A stretch of DNA of 64,000 nt from Caldilineaceae bacterium (lineage in GTDB: Bacteria > Chloroflexota > Anaerolineae > Caldilineales > Caldilineaceae). The notes below the pieces were generated by a model that saw only the letters and a program-made list of their open reading frames with translations, was not told the origin of the DNA and searched no databases. Position 1 is the first letter of the stretch. Each line of letters starts with the position of its first letter. A program made the position numbers and the translations under genes. This document shows positions 55,885 to 64,000 of the stretch, piece after piece. Location of the stretch: assembly GCA_020846635.1 (NCBI GenBank), contig JADLDO010000039.1, positions 62,001-126,000 of the forward strand, read 5' to 3'.

Positions 55885-57073
55885 CCCATTCCTCTCGTCC
55901 GCCAATATGATGCTGCCGGATCCCCGGCAGCCCCAGGCTGCCGACTTTCTCCCCCAAAGTGACCAGCGTTACCCCCATTTCACGCCTACGAAGTTCCATG
56001 CAAGTATGGCGCAATTGGGCATTCGCGGTCGCCGTGACCACCACCACACTCGCTCCATAGGGCAGGTGCTGTGCCTCGGTCTGGAGAATTGTCTCAATCG
56101 GCCAGCGTCCCTGGTTCACGACTTGCGCCAATGCCTCCAAGATCTGGAGCAGTTGATCCGGCTCGCTGCTTGGGCGGATGCTGATCCGCTGCGCGCCAGG
56201 CTGTGCAATCGAGTTCACATAGAGGCCGACCGGATGACCATTCTCCCATGTCCAGCGCGCAATCGACGCCGCCGCGCAAATCGCATATTCTTGCAGTTCG
56301 GTGTCGATCCCCTCATAGCGCTGCTCGAAGGTGTTGATATTCAGAAAGATGGAGAGGGGCAGTGTCGCCGACGGCTCAAAGACCTTTGTTTGCAACGCCT
56401 GGCGATGGGCAGTCGCTTTCCAATGAATATGGCGAAAGCTGTCACCAATCACATATTCGCGCGCGCCTGTCAGCCGCAGAGGGTCTTCACTGAGACGGCG
56501 GGGCATATGCAGATCGCCAAAAGGGCGCAGCGCGGGCAGTCCAAGCACCGTCAGTGGGACGAGCTTGGGATAGACGACCACGGTTTCCACATTTTCGACA
56601 ACTTCACGCTTTACCCCAAAGCCAAAGATGTCACCGGAGATAATTTCGACCGGGCCAAAGCGCCACACGCCGCGACGCGCGCCACGCAGCCGGTAGCGCC
56701 GGGTGACGCGTTCGTACCAGCGCAGCGACATCAGGTTCACCAGGCGCGCGCGGCCCGTGAGGTGACTCGTCGCCAGGGGTGTCGCATCCAACTCCAACTT
56801 GGCAGGCATTTCGTCTTCGGCGCGCAGCCAGGCCAGAGGCAAAGGCTTGGCATTGATAACCTCAATCGCCAGGTCAGTCTCTTCACCATAAAACAGATAA
56901 TGCGCGCCAATGCGCCGCCGGTAGCTGACAGCGGTCAAGCAGGTTCGTGTCCACAAGAGCGCGACGCCACCCACCAAGAGCATGAAAAGACTCAGCAAGA
57001 AAAGCAGGTTATTACGCAACAAGATGCTGACCAGCGCCAGCATCCCAATCACGAACCACCAAAAGTTGCTCAT
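55856..57073 (-). CDS. DUF58 domain protein
   Basis: A 405-residue protein with two membrane helices at the N-terminus (NFWWFVIGMLALVSILL and LLFLLSLFMLLVGGVALLW), an extracytoplasmic beta-rich part, and the DUF58 (von Willebrand A-like) region with REYVIGDSFRHIHWKATA, the family hallmark. It is the partner of MoxR-type ATPases. ATG 57073 overlaps the moxR stop (ATGA), so translation is coupled. The opposite-strand 479-codon frame over this gene is a shadow. Confidence 0.93.
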   Translation of the reverse strand: MSNFWWFVIGMLALVSILLRNNLLFLLSLFMLLVGGVALLWTRTCLTAVSYRRRIGAHYLFYGEETDLAIEVINAKPLPLAWLRAEDEMPAKLELDATPLATSHLTGRARLVNLMSLRWYERVTRRYRLRGARRGVWRFGPVEIISGDIFGFGVKREVVENVETVVVYPKLVPLTVLGLPALRPFGDLHMPRRLSEDPLRLTGAREYVIGDSFRHIHWKATAHRQALQTKVFEPSATLPLSIFLNINTFEQRYEGIDTELQEYAICAAASIARWTWENGHPVGLYVNSIAQPGAQRISIRPSSEPDQLLQILEALAQVVNQGRWPIETILQTEAQHLPYGASVVVVTATANAQLRHTCMELRRREMGVTLVTLGEKVGSLGLPGIRQHHIGGREEWDELASLDLA

Positions 57074-58071
57074 GTGCGCTGGGCCAGGGCCTTGCCCCAG
57101 GATTCCTCTACAGGCACAGTTGTCTGCTCAATCAGTTTGGCAAGCACTTCGCCCGTGGTGCGTCGATGCAAGCGGGCATCGGCGCTTAGTGCAAGGCGAT
57201 GTTGTAAGACGGGTACGGCCAAATACTTCATATCATCAGGAATGACATAGTCGCGGCCATGGATGGCGGCGAGCGCCTGGCTGGCGCGGTAGAGGGCCAG
57301 GCTCCCGCGCGGGCTGACGCCCAACTCAATATCATGCTGCTCACGCGAGGCGCGCACCAGATCCAATAAGTAATCCTCAACGGCCTGATGAATATGAACC
57401 TGGCGGCAGATTTGGCTGGCAGCACGAATATCATCAGCCGAAATCACTGCGTCCACTGTCTCCAGCGGATTTTCTGTGCGGAAACGGCGCAGGATCTGGC
57501 GCTCCTCGTCGCGCGCGGGATACCCCATCTTGACACGCATCAAAAAGCGATCAACTTGCGCCTCCGGCAGGGGGAAAGTTCCGTCAAGCTCAATCGGGTT
57601 CTGTGTCGCCATCACCAAGAAGGGATAGGGCAGGGCGCGGGTCACACCATCTACCGTGACCTGGCGCTCTTCCATCGCCTCCAACAGCGCAGATTGGGTG
57701 CGCGGCCCGGCGCGGTTGATCTCGTCAGCCAGCACAAGTTGCGCCATCACGGGGCCTGGACGGAATTCAAAGACGTTGTCGCGCTGGTTGAAGACATTCA
57801 CGCCGGTAATATCGGAGGGCAGTAGATCCGGCGTAAATTGAATGCGATTGAACTCACAGCCGATGGAACGGGCGAGCGTCTTTGCCAGGGTGGTCTTGCC
57901 GGTGCCGGGTACATCCTCCAGCAGAATATGGCCCTCACAGAGCAGCGCCACCAGCATCAACTCCACGACATCATCTTTGCCCACGATCACCCGGCCCACC
58001 TGCTGTTGGATTTGCTGGACAATCCGGTGGATCGTCGCAATATCTAAACGTGGTTCATTGAGCATGACCAT
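57070..58071 (-). CDS. MoxR-family AAA+ ATPase
   Basis: A 333-residue AAA+ ATPase. Walker A is LLEDVPGTGKTTLAK, Walker B LVLADEINRAGPRTQSALLEAM with sensor 1 in VMATQNPIELDGTFPLPEAQ, and the arginine-finger region FLMRVKMGYP. MoxR proteins act as chaperones that activate metalloenzymes or secreted complexes, usually together with DUF58 proteins as here. ATG 58071 or the ATG two codons later may start translation. Confidence 0.94.
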   Translation of the reverse strand: MVMLNEPRLDIATIHRIVQQIQQQVGRVIVGKDDVVELMLVALLCEGHILLEDVPGTGKTTLAKTLARSIGCEFNRIQFTPDLLPSDITGVNVFNQRDNVFEFRPGPVMAQLVLADEINRAGPRTQSALLEAMEERQVTVDGVTRALPYPFLVMATQNPIELDGTFPLPEAQVDRFLMRVKMGYPARDEERQILRRFRTENPLETVDAVISADDIRAASQICRQVHIHQAVEDYLLDLVRASREQHDIELGVSPRGSLALYRASQALAAIHGRDYVIPDDMKYLAVPVLQHRLALSADARLHRRTTGEVLAKLIEQTTVPVEESWGKALAQRT

Positions 58072-58095
58072 ATTTTTCCAACTTCTAGTCCTCCT

Positions 58096-59070
58096 CTAAC
58101 TGACCTTCATATTGACTTGGGGCGGCTCTGGTCTTTCTTCATCCTCACCGTCATCGACCTCTGTGACAAAGCCGCTCATGTGGCCCAGCGATTCTTCAGG
58201 ATGCTCCTGCCATGACCAACCTGCGTGGCGCACGATCAGCACGATCACGCTGATGATCACACTTGCCAGCGAAATCCATTGCGCGGTCGCCATCTGGCCC
58301 ATGACCCAAGCGTCGGGGCGGAACATCTCCACCCAAAACCGACCCGTCGCATAGGCGATCAAGTAGAGCAAGACCCCGTCGCCGCGGCGCAGACGCTCAC
58401 CATAGCGCCAAATGACCAGCGCCAACAGGCCAAACATGGCGAGATTCCACAGTGCCTCATAGAAAAAGGTGGGGTGGAAACCATTCGTCGCATACCAAAG
58501 CCGTGAGGCATCATCCAGATTCGGTTCGCCACAGGGCTGTATCCCCAATGGGAAATTGGGTGGCAACTGGCAGGGGTAAGCGGGGTTGATGTGGAAGGCC
58601 CAGGGCAAATTCGTGGGCGGGCCATAGAGTTCCTGATTCACCCAATTGCCAAAGCGTCCCAGGGTCTGGGCGATCAACACATTGGGAGCGATGTAGTCCA
58701 GAAACCGCAGCGTGTTGAGCTTGTTATAGCGACAGTAGAGAAAGACAGCGAGCGTACCTCCCGCCAACCCGCCATAGATGCCCAACCCACGCAACCCTCC
58801 GTTCCAAAAGTTGATAATATCCAGCGGGTGTTCACGATAATAGGCCCAGCCCAAGCCATCGGCAGGCGAGCTAAAGACATGATAGAGCCGTGCGCCGATG
58901 ATGCCGCCGATCAGCGACCATGCTAAGATATTCCAGATATGATCCGGGTCGTCACCCCCCCGTACCGCATAGAGACCGGAGAACCACGCCGCCAAGACTG
59001 CGCCCCCCACAATGAAAATGCCATACCAATTCAAGGCAAAGGGGCCAAGTTCAATAATCACTGGATTCAT
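58096..59070 (-). CDS. lgt: Prolipoprotein diacylglyceryl transferase
   Basis: A 324-residue membrane enzyme with about seven helices. Motifs are RLYHVFSS (with the essential His), GGLRGLGIYGGLAGG and LGRFGNWVNQELYGPP (the GRxGNxxN signature). It transfers diacylglycerol from phosphatidylglycerol to the lipobox cysteine; several lipoproteins are encoded in this window. ATG 59070 follows GAGGAGAG. A 14-base gap separates it from the divergent lipoprotein gene, so their control regions overlap each other's coding ends. Confidence 0.95.
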   Translation of the reverse strand: MNPVIIELGPFALNWYGIFIVGGAVLAAWFSGLYAVRGGDDPDHIWNILAWSLIGGIIGARLYHVFSSPADGLGWAYYREHPLDIINFWNGGLRGLGIYGGLAGGTLAVFLYCRYNKLNTLRFLDYIAPNVLIAQTLGRFGNWVNQELYGPPTNLPWAFHINPAYPCQLPPNFPLGIQPCGEPNLDDASRLWYATNGFHPTFFYEALWNLAMFGLLALVIWRYGERLRRGDGVLLYLIAYATGRFWVEMFRPDAWVMGQMATAQWISLASVIISVIVLIVRHAGWSWQEHPEESLGHMSGFVTEVDDGEDEERPEPPQVNMKVS

Positions 59071-59084
59071 GCGAGTCTCTCCTC

Positions 59085-59618
59085 ATGCAAAAGCCAATGA
59101 AACGCTTCTGTGTTCCATTCTGTGTTCCATATAGTATAGCTTGCATTCTATTTTGTTGCCTGGCGCTGCTGCTTGCTGCGTGTGGGGGTGTTGAACAACT
59201 CCCTGCACCACCCATTGCCACAGCCAGCCCGCCGCCACCATCATTTGTAAACGAGGTCACTGCCAGTACATTGCCCACGCTGGTCATTGCCGAGCGCAAC
59301 GCTTCCATTGAAGGCGATCTTCCCCTGCTGGCGTCACTATGGGCTGAAAATGGCCGGATTGTGGATGGCCGCGGCAGCGTTGCGGACAGCGATGATTATG
59401 TGTGGGCCGGGCGTGCCGCCATCCTCGACCGCTACCGGCTGGCAGTCTTTCCTGCGCCACCGCCGCCGCTCGCGCCACCAGAGCTTGACGACGCCATACT
59501 CACCGTACAGGGGGAGAGCGCCATGCTCATCAATGGCGGCGACCGCTGGCGCTTCGTCCTGCAAGAGGGGCGCTGGTGGCTGCAAGAACTAGTCTACAGC
59601 GCACCACTCACGCAATAA
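59085..59618 (+). CDS. Lipoprotein with SnoaL-like domain
   Basis: A 177-residue lipoprotein. The hydrophobic signal ends in LAAC with Cys33, followed by a Pro-rich linker and a small alpha+beta domain (ERNASIEGDLPLLASLWAEN, then ILDRYRLAVF and a last strand WRFVLQEGRWWLQEL) in the style of NTF2/SnoaL proteins, without catalytic residues I can name. ATG 59085 or the ATG at 59097 (MKRFCVP) could start translation; neither has a clear ribosome binding site. An 11-base direct repeat CTGTGTTCCAT occurs in the signal-peptide coding part. Confidence 0.75.
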   Translation: MQKPMKRFCVPFCVPYSIACILFCCLALLLAACGGVEQLPAPPIATASPPPPSFVNEVTASTLPTLVIAERNASIEGDLPLLASLWAENGRIVDGRGSVADSDDYVWAGRAAILDRYRLAVFPAPPPPLAPPELDDAILTVQGESAMLINGGDRWRFVLQEGRWWLQELVYSAPLTQ

Positions 59619-59641
59619 CACGTGCGGACATATAGGTATCC

Positions 59642-60589
59642 TTAAAACGGTGCGCCCCGCTCCAACCACAGCTTGAGCGTGCTGCCGATTTGCCCCAGGC
59701 TCTCGGCGCTTACCTGTTGAAAGGTATCCTGCATGGTGGCGCGGTGCGGATAAGAATAATCTGAGATCGTAATAGCGGGTACTTCCAGTTCGCGCAGCCG
59801 CGAGTGCGCATCGATCACCGACCAGGTTGGCTCATTGATAAACGAGCTGCCATACCCCAACTCCGCCGCCACATCCCATACACCCTTTGTCAGCAAGGGA
59901 TAGCTGGAAGTCTCCGCAAAGAGCCGCTGGTTGGCCCCGCCGACCATGTCTAAATAGACACCGAAGCGGGGCGCGCGACAGCGGGGAATATCGGCGTCAA
60001 GCCGCTCTACCAAGTGCGTGCTGCCGAGCGAACCCTCCCAGCCTTCAATATCAGCGTTCGACTCTGCATCCAGAAAGACCAGGCAGATGGTATGCCCGGT
60101 CGTGGGCACATCCAGCGTGCGCGCCAATTCCAACAAGACCGCAACGCCCGATGCCCCGGCATTTGCGCCCGGTGTGGGCTGGATGTGGTTTCCGGCATCT
60201 GCATCGCGGTCGGCAAACATACGCGTGTCATAGTGGGTCAAGAGCATACCGGTACGCGCAGGGGTGGGTGACGTGCTGCGAATGGCGATGATATTGCGCG
60301 CAGGCGAATCGTCCCCGGCGACGAAGGGCTGTACCACCACATCCCAGCCCAACAGCCGCAGTTCCTCAATGAGCCAGTCGCCCATACGAATGTTGCTGGG
60401 CGAGCCTGTGCTGCGCTCGCCAAACTCCAACTGTGTTTCCACATAGGTCAAGGCATGGTCGCCGGAAAACGGCTCGACCACAAAGGCGGGCGTCAAAAGC
60501 CCATAGCCCAGAAACCCAAAATAGATCACTGCCCCCGCCAAAATCAACACCAAAAGCAGTTCGATGCTGTAGAGCCGCAGCCGCGCCAT
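59642..60589 (-). CDS. M28-family peptidase-like protein with missing metal ligands
   Basis: A 315-residue protein with an N-terminal membrane anchor (LLLVLILAGAVIYFGFLGYG) and an M28 peptidase fold. Compared with the family, the first ligand His119 (THYDTR) and the acid E176 remain, as does D214 (YLDMVG). The bridging Asp is Ala144 (GANAGASG instead of the usual NDGASG), the second acidic residue of the E-E/D pair is Ser177 (DAESN), and the last His is Ala284 (RATMQDT instead of WHTxxDT). Three of five metal positions are lost, so it is probably not an active aminopeptidase. It follows der by 3 bases. Confidence 0.8.
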   Translation of the reverse strand: MARLRLYSIELLLVLILAGAVIYFGFLGYGLLTPAFVVEPFSGDHALTYVETQLEFGERSTGSPSNIRMGDWLIEELRLLGWDVVVQPFVAGDDSPARNIIAIRSTSPTPARTGMLLTHYDTRMFADRDADAGNHIQPTPGANAGASGVAVLLELARTLDVPTTGHTICLVFLDAESNADIEGWEGSLGSTHLVERLDADIPRCRAPRFGVYLDMVGGANQRLFAETSSYPLLTKGVWDVAAELGYGSSFINEPTWSVIDAHSRLRELEVPAITISDYSYPHRATMQDTFQQVSAESLGQIGSTLKLWLERGAPF

Positions 60590-60592
60590 ACC

Positions 60593-61978
60593 TTAATTCT
60601 TCTCCTGATCACCGCCGCGCGTACGAAAGACCAAACGGATAGGCGTGCCGGTGAAGGGATAATATTCACGGATGCGATTTTCCAGGTAACGCTGATAAGA
60701 GAAATGCACCAATTCGGGGTCGTTGACAAAGAGGATAAAGGTCGGCGGCTCGGTTTCTGCCTGGGTTGCATAGTAGATACGCAGCGGGCGACCATTCTTC
60801 GTGGGAACCTGCACATTCTCATAGGCCGAGCGGATCAGTTGGTTCAGTTCGCTTGTACCCAAACGATGCTTACGCGCCGCATCTACTTCCAAAGCAGCCG
60901 GGAGTACAGTGCCAACCCGCTGTCCCGTCAGGGCGCTGATATAGACCACAGGCACATAGTCGAGAAATTTCAGGTCGGCGCGCACCTGCCTGGTAAACTC
61001 GATCATCGTGTTCGTCTCTTTTTCAATCGCGTCCCACTTGTTGACGACGACCACAACGCCCTTCATCCGGTCCAGCACATAGCCCGCCACATGCGCGTCC
61101 TGCTCTGTGACCCCATCTACGGCGTCAATCAGCAGCAAAGCCACGTCGGCGCGGTCGATGCTGCGCATACTCCGCAGCACACTGTACTTTTCGATCCCCG
61201 GCTCGACACGCCCACGCCGCCGCACGCCCGCGGTGTCGATCAAGGTGATGGGCTGGCGATTGTAGACAATGCGCGTGTCAATTGGGTCACGCGTTGTCCC
61301 CGGCACGTCGCTGACAATCGAGCGTTCTTCCCCCATTAAGGCATTGAGCAAGCTGCTCTTACCCACGTTCGGGCGGCCCACCAGGGCAATGGCGACGCTT
61401 TCATCTTCTTCCTCATCAACCGGATAATCCGGCAGCACCTTGACGACCTCATCCAGCAGGTCGCCCGTTCCGTCACCATGATAGGCGCTGATGGCAAACG
61501 GTTCGCCCAGCCCCAAATTCCAGAACTCCACAGCATCTAGCTGCCGCTGCTTGCTCTCGGCCTTATTCACAGCCAGAAAGAGCGGCTTCTTGGCAAGACG
61601 CAGCACTTGGGCAATATCCATATCGGCAGCGGTCAGCCCCTCCTTGCCATCCACCACAAAGATGATAGCATCCGCTTCTTCCATTGCCAGCCGCGCTTGA
61701 TTTTGCATTTCATTGACAAAGAGCGCAGAATCGGTCGCCAGCGCATCGCCGGATTTCCCGACGCGCGCGCGCAGTTCACCAGGGGCCTCCAGCCCGCCGG
61801 TGTCGATGACGATAAAGCCGACGCCGTTCCAATCGCTGTCGCCATAAATGCGGTCGCGCGTAGTACCGGGAAGATCCTCCACAATTGCTGTGCGCCGCCC
61901 GACAAGGCGGTTAAAGAGGGTCGATTTACCTACATTGGGGCGGCCCACAAGAGCCACAACAGGTTTTCTTTTGCTCAT
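60593..61978 (-). CDS. der: Ribosome-assembly GTPase Der (EngA)
   Basis: A 461-residue protein with two tandem GTPase domains and a C-terminal KH-like domain. Domain 1 has GRPNVGKSTLFN, DTGG and NKAES. Domain 2 has GRPNVGKSSLLN, DTAGVRRRG and NKWD. The KH-like end has TFILFVNDPELVHFSYQRYLENRIREYY-like content. It binds the 50S subunit and is needed for its assembly. ATG 61978 fits the family start (MSKRKPVVALVGRPNVG). The peptidase-like gene starts 3 bases after its stop. Confidence 0.96.
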   Translation of the reverse strand: MSKRKPVVALVGRPNVGKSTLFNRLVGRRTAIVEDLPGTTRDRIYGDSDWNGVGFIVIDTGGLEAPGELRARVGKSGDALATDSALFVNEMQNQARLAMEEADAIIFVVDGKEGLTAADMDIAQVLRLAKKPLFLAVNKAESKQRQLDAVEFWNLGLGEPFAISAYHGDGTGDLLDEVVKVLPDYPVDEEEDESVAIALVGRPNVGKSSLLNALMGEERSIVSDVPGTTRDPIDTRIVYNRQPITLIDTAGVRRRGRVEPGIEKYSVLRSMRSIDRADVALLLIDAVDGVTEQDAHVAGYVLDRMKGVVVVVNKWDAIEKETNTMIEFTRQVRADLKFLDYVPVVYISALTGQRVGTVLPAALEVDAARKHRLGTSELNQLIRSAYENVQVPTKNGRPLRIYYATQAETEPPTFILFVNDPELVHFSYQRYLENRIREYYPFTGTPIRLVFRTRGGDQEKN

Positions 61979-62033
61979 ACTACCTTTTTTATCTTATAGA
62001 AAATCCCGTCGCGGCTTCGATAGCGGCGACGGA

Positions 62034-63530
62034 CTAGGGCGTAGGCGTGCGTGTGGCAACCCGCGTGGATTGCCCATCGGCTGCCCCTGTGGACGACGCT
62101 CCTGGTGTTGCCACGGGAGTTGCCCCAGAGGTTGCTACCGGTGTGTTCAAGGGTGACGTGGTCGTCGGTTCCGCCGTTGCCGTCACAATCACTGTTACTG
62201 TGGCTGTTTCCGGCAGATCGGGCGTGACATCTGGCGTCTCTTCCGGCGGCGTGCCGGTGATCACCGGGGTACTGCCGATTGCAGGGGGTGAGGTTGCCGT
62301 AATCACCACCTCGATGGTCGCCGGCAGCACGCCAACCGCTCGAATTCCTGTCGGTACTACCACGCGCGGCGTGACGACATGGTTTCCGACCAGCAGGCCC
62401 GTCAGATCCACAATCACAAACACATCATCCGGCCCCAATGCCTCTAGGAAAGGCAGCGGGCCAGAGAGAATCACGTCAAATGTATCCAGCGCCACCGTTG
62501 CATCCAGCCCCGGCCCCAGGCCCTGGATCACAGGACGTTGTTGGATCGTCGTTCCCCCCTCAATGGGGGTAATGCTGGCTGTCACATCGACGGCTGTGCC
62601 TTCCAAGACGGTAACGCCTTCGGGCACGATCACCTGGACCCGTCGTTGGATTTCGCCGGTTGCGTCTGCCAGCAAGAAAGGCTCGGTCGCCACAAAGCCA
62701 GGCACTTGGGCCAACACATCGGCGTTGCCCAACAGTACCACGGTCGAAGGGTTGACCCGTACCGAACTCAAGCGATAACCGGCGGCAGGCTGCCCGTTCA
62801 GGTCCACGCGCACCGCGACCTCTTTGCGTCCCGGCCACTGCTCCACAGGCACCACCACATGCACAATCGCCGGATCGGCGGTGACGCGAGGCACCGTTTG
62901 GTTCTCTACATTGAGCGGTGCTACCGCCTGGTTACGCTCTACCTGGCTCTTGGCATTGCCCAAACTCACCTCAGCGCCAGCACTGGCAACTTGAGCCACC
63001 TGGGTCTCCGGCCCCGTCACCGTTACGGTCATCGGCTCCACCACGGGCGGCTGCCACTCATAGCCAAAGGCTGTGGTGTCCATAATCTCCACCCGCACAG
63101 GGACATCTTTGCTGACGACACGGTCTAATTGTACACGAAGCGCGGGGCGTTGGATGCTGACCACCCGCACCCGTGGATCAACCACATCCACATCCACCTC
63201 AACATCGTGAATACCCGGTGTCAATCCCGTCAGGTCAATATACGCCGTAAAGTCGCTTGCTTCTAGATTATTCCAGGATTCCTGTGGCGCCTGTAAGACT
63301 ACCTGCACAGTCTCACGGCTGAGGTCTTGGATCGGCAGCAGATCTTCCGGCAATCCGCGCACAGTCACCGGCAGCCGCTCGCCGTAGGTCGCCTGGACAA
63401 TTGGATTCTCCTGGTTGATGGCAATAAACCACACAATAAAGCCCAGTAGAATGGACAATGCCACAGTATTAATCTGTTCTACAAAGCGCCGCCAGCGTAT
63501 CCTGGAAATACGACGTGCAAAGGTATCCAA
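62034..63530 (-). CDS. YbbR-domain membrane protein (CdaR-like)
   Basis: A 498-residue protein. A short cytoplasmic N-terminus and one membrane helix (ALSILLGFIVWFIAI) are followed by four extracytoplasmic YbbR repeats, each with a strand-rich pattern such as VQVVLQAPQESWNNLEASDF and AYIDLTGLTPGIHDVEVDVD. The last 80 residues are Pro/Thr-rich and low complexity. CdaR-type proteins regulate the diadenylate cyclase CdaA, whose gene is immediately upstream (12-base gap). Confidence 0.92.
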   Translation of the reverse strand: MDTFARRISRIRWRRFVEQINTVALSILLGFIVWFIAINQENPIVQATYGERLPVTVRGLPEDLLPIQDLSRETVQVVLQAPQESWNNLEASDFTAYIDLTGLTPGIHDVEVDVDVVDPRVRVVSIQRPALRVQLDRVVSKDVPVRVEIMDTTAFGYEWQPPVVEPMTVTVTGPETQVAQVASAGAEVSLGNAKSQVERNQAVAPLNVENQTVPRVTADPAIVHVVVPVEQWPGRKEVAVRVDLNGQPAAGYRLSSVRVNPSTVVLLGNADVLAQVPGFVATEPFLLADATGEIQRRVQVIVPEGVTVLEGTAVDVTASITPIEGGTTIQQRPVIQGLGPGLDATVALDTFDVILSGPLPFLEALGPDDVFVIVDLTGLLVGNHVVTPRVVVPTGIRAVGVLPATIEVVITATSPPAIGSTPVITGTPPEETPDVTPDLPETATVTVIVTATAEPTTTSPLNTPVATSGATPVATPGASSTGAADGQSTRVATRTPTP

Positions 63531-63542
63531 CGCGACCCCGTT

Positions 63543-64000
63543 TTACGGCCTATAAAAATCACTCAGCAGCGTGCGCAAGCGCCCGGCGTCAATCCGCAGG
63601 ATGCGACCATTGCGCGCCACCGAGATAGATCCTGTCTCTTCCGAAACCACCACCGACAGCGCATCGGCCTGTTCGGTAACACCAATGGCTGCCCGGTGGC
63701 GAGTGCCCAATTGGCTGTCGACCAATTCACGTTGGGTCAAGGGCAGCACACAGCTTGCCGCGGCCACGCGATCCCCTGTGACGATCACAGCGCCATCGTG
63801 GAGCGCAGTATTGGGGAAAAAGATCGTGGTCAGCAATTCAGAAGAGACTTCTGCATCCACCGGCACACCTCGATCGACAAACTCCCCCAACCCCGTTGCG
63901 CCCTCAAAGACAATCAGTGCGCCCGTCCGCCGTTCGGACATCTGCTCCACAGCCTTGACCACTTCATTGACCACGCGCTGCGTGTTCGTGCTGTCTGTGC
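63543..64000 (-). CDS. cdaA: Diadenylate cyclase CdaA, C-terminal part (gene runs past the window)
   Basis: About 151 residues of the DAC domain are encoded, and the frame stays open to the right edge, so the start is outside the window (the GTG at 63974 is probably internal). Catalytic motifs DGA ([11 protein letters not shown]) and RHR (GTRHRAAIG) are intact. CdaA makes c-di-AMP, a signal of potassium and osmotic balance. It is followed by its presumed regulator gene. Confidence 0.93.
   Translation of the reverse strand, partial: TDSTNTQRVVNEVVKAVEQMSERRTGALIVFEGATGLGEFVDRGVPVDAEVSSELLTTIFFPNTALHDGAVIVTGDRVAAASCVLPLTQRELVDSQLGTRHRAAIGVTEQADALSVVVSEETGSISVARNGRILRIDAGRLRTLLSDFYRP

Noticed and set aside
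55811..57250. A 479-codon plus-strand frame over the DUF58 gene
   Set aside because: It is antisense to a clear DUF58 protein coupled to moxR.

Overview
The window looks like a chromosomal segment of a Chloroflexota bacterium, probably Anaerolineae or Caldilineae. This is inferred from gene content and protein style: a eukaryote-like (type 2) isoleucyl-tRNA synthetase, a MalT-type LuxR regulator, Chloroflexota-style secreted proteins with TPTPTP linkers and an FLPFV C-terminus, the PIN/TRAM-cysS-rlmB block and the cdaA-ybbR-der block. GC content is moderate to high. The assignment comes from reading, not from a database search. About 57 genes or gene fragments cover most of the window. I see no tRNA, rRNA, CRISPR array, transposase or prophage.

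Layout. 1-3.5 kb: the end of an alanyl-tRNA editing protein and ileS, closed by a long tRNA-like hairpin. 3.8-8.2 kb: a DUF983 protein, then a broken potassium-uptake locus (kdpF, a 5' fragment of kdpC, intact kdpDE; kdpA and kdpB are gone and a palindromic repeat sits in the gap). 8.3-16.1 kb: a split-barrel protein, a membrane protein, the LuxR regulator, an apparently leaderless quinone oxidoreductase gene coupled to a lipid kinase, and a large secreted repeat protein. 16.3-22.8 kb (minus strand): a membrane protein, leucyl aminopeptidase, an aminotransferase, and a four-carbon acid sugar kinase coupled to an atypical enolase. 22.9-30.9 kb (minus): a VOC protein and a carbohydrate ABC importer with a DUF4838 glycosidase-like protein, a PhyH dioxygenase and a D-2-hydroxyacid dehydrogenase, together a likely uptake and catabolic locus.

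31-45.6 kb: an ECF sigma factor with a coupled membrane protein (candidate anti-sigma), dnaN away from dnaA, an orphan XRE regulator, a zinc-ribbon/BON/LysM protein, an ABC-F ATPase, a phosphotransferase, an orphan BrnA-type antitoxin with a decayed brnT, an acyl-CoA synthetase, an HNH endonuclease, a Tat-exported glycosidase-like lipoprotein, a Nif3-like protein and DUF951. 45.7-50.8 kb: a polymer-forming membrane protein, a PIG-L deacetylase, a GT4 glycosyltransferase and a PIN/TRAM protein; two inverted copies of an 81-bp repeat flank the first two. 50.8-64 kb: cysS, rlmB, a GNAT protein, the coupled MoxR/DUF58/DUF4129 operon, lgt, a lipoprotein, an M28-family protein that has lost metal ligands, der, a YbbR protein and the start-truncated diadenylate cyclase.

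The observations most worth following are the deleted kdp locus, the enolase paralogue with two active-site substitutions coupled to a sugar-acid kinase, the degenerate M28 protein, the decayed BrnT toxin next to a surviving antitoxin, the tRNA-top-half hairpin after ileS, and two intergenic palindromic repeat families.
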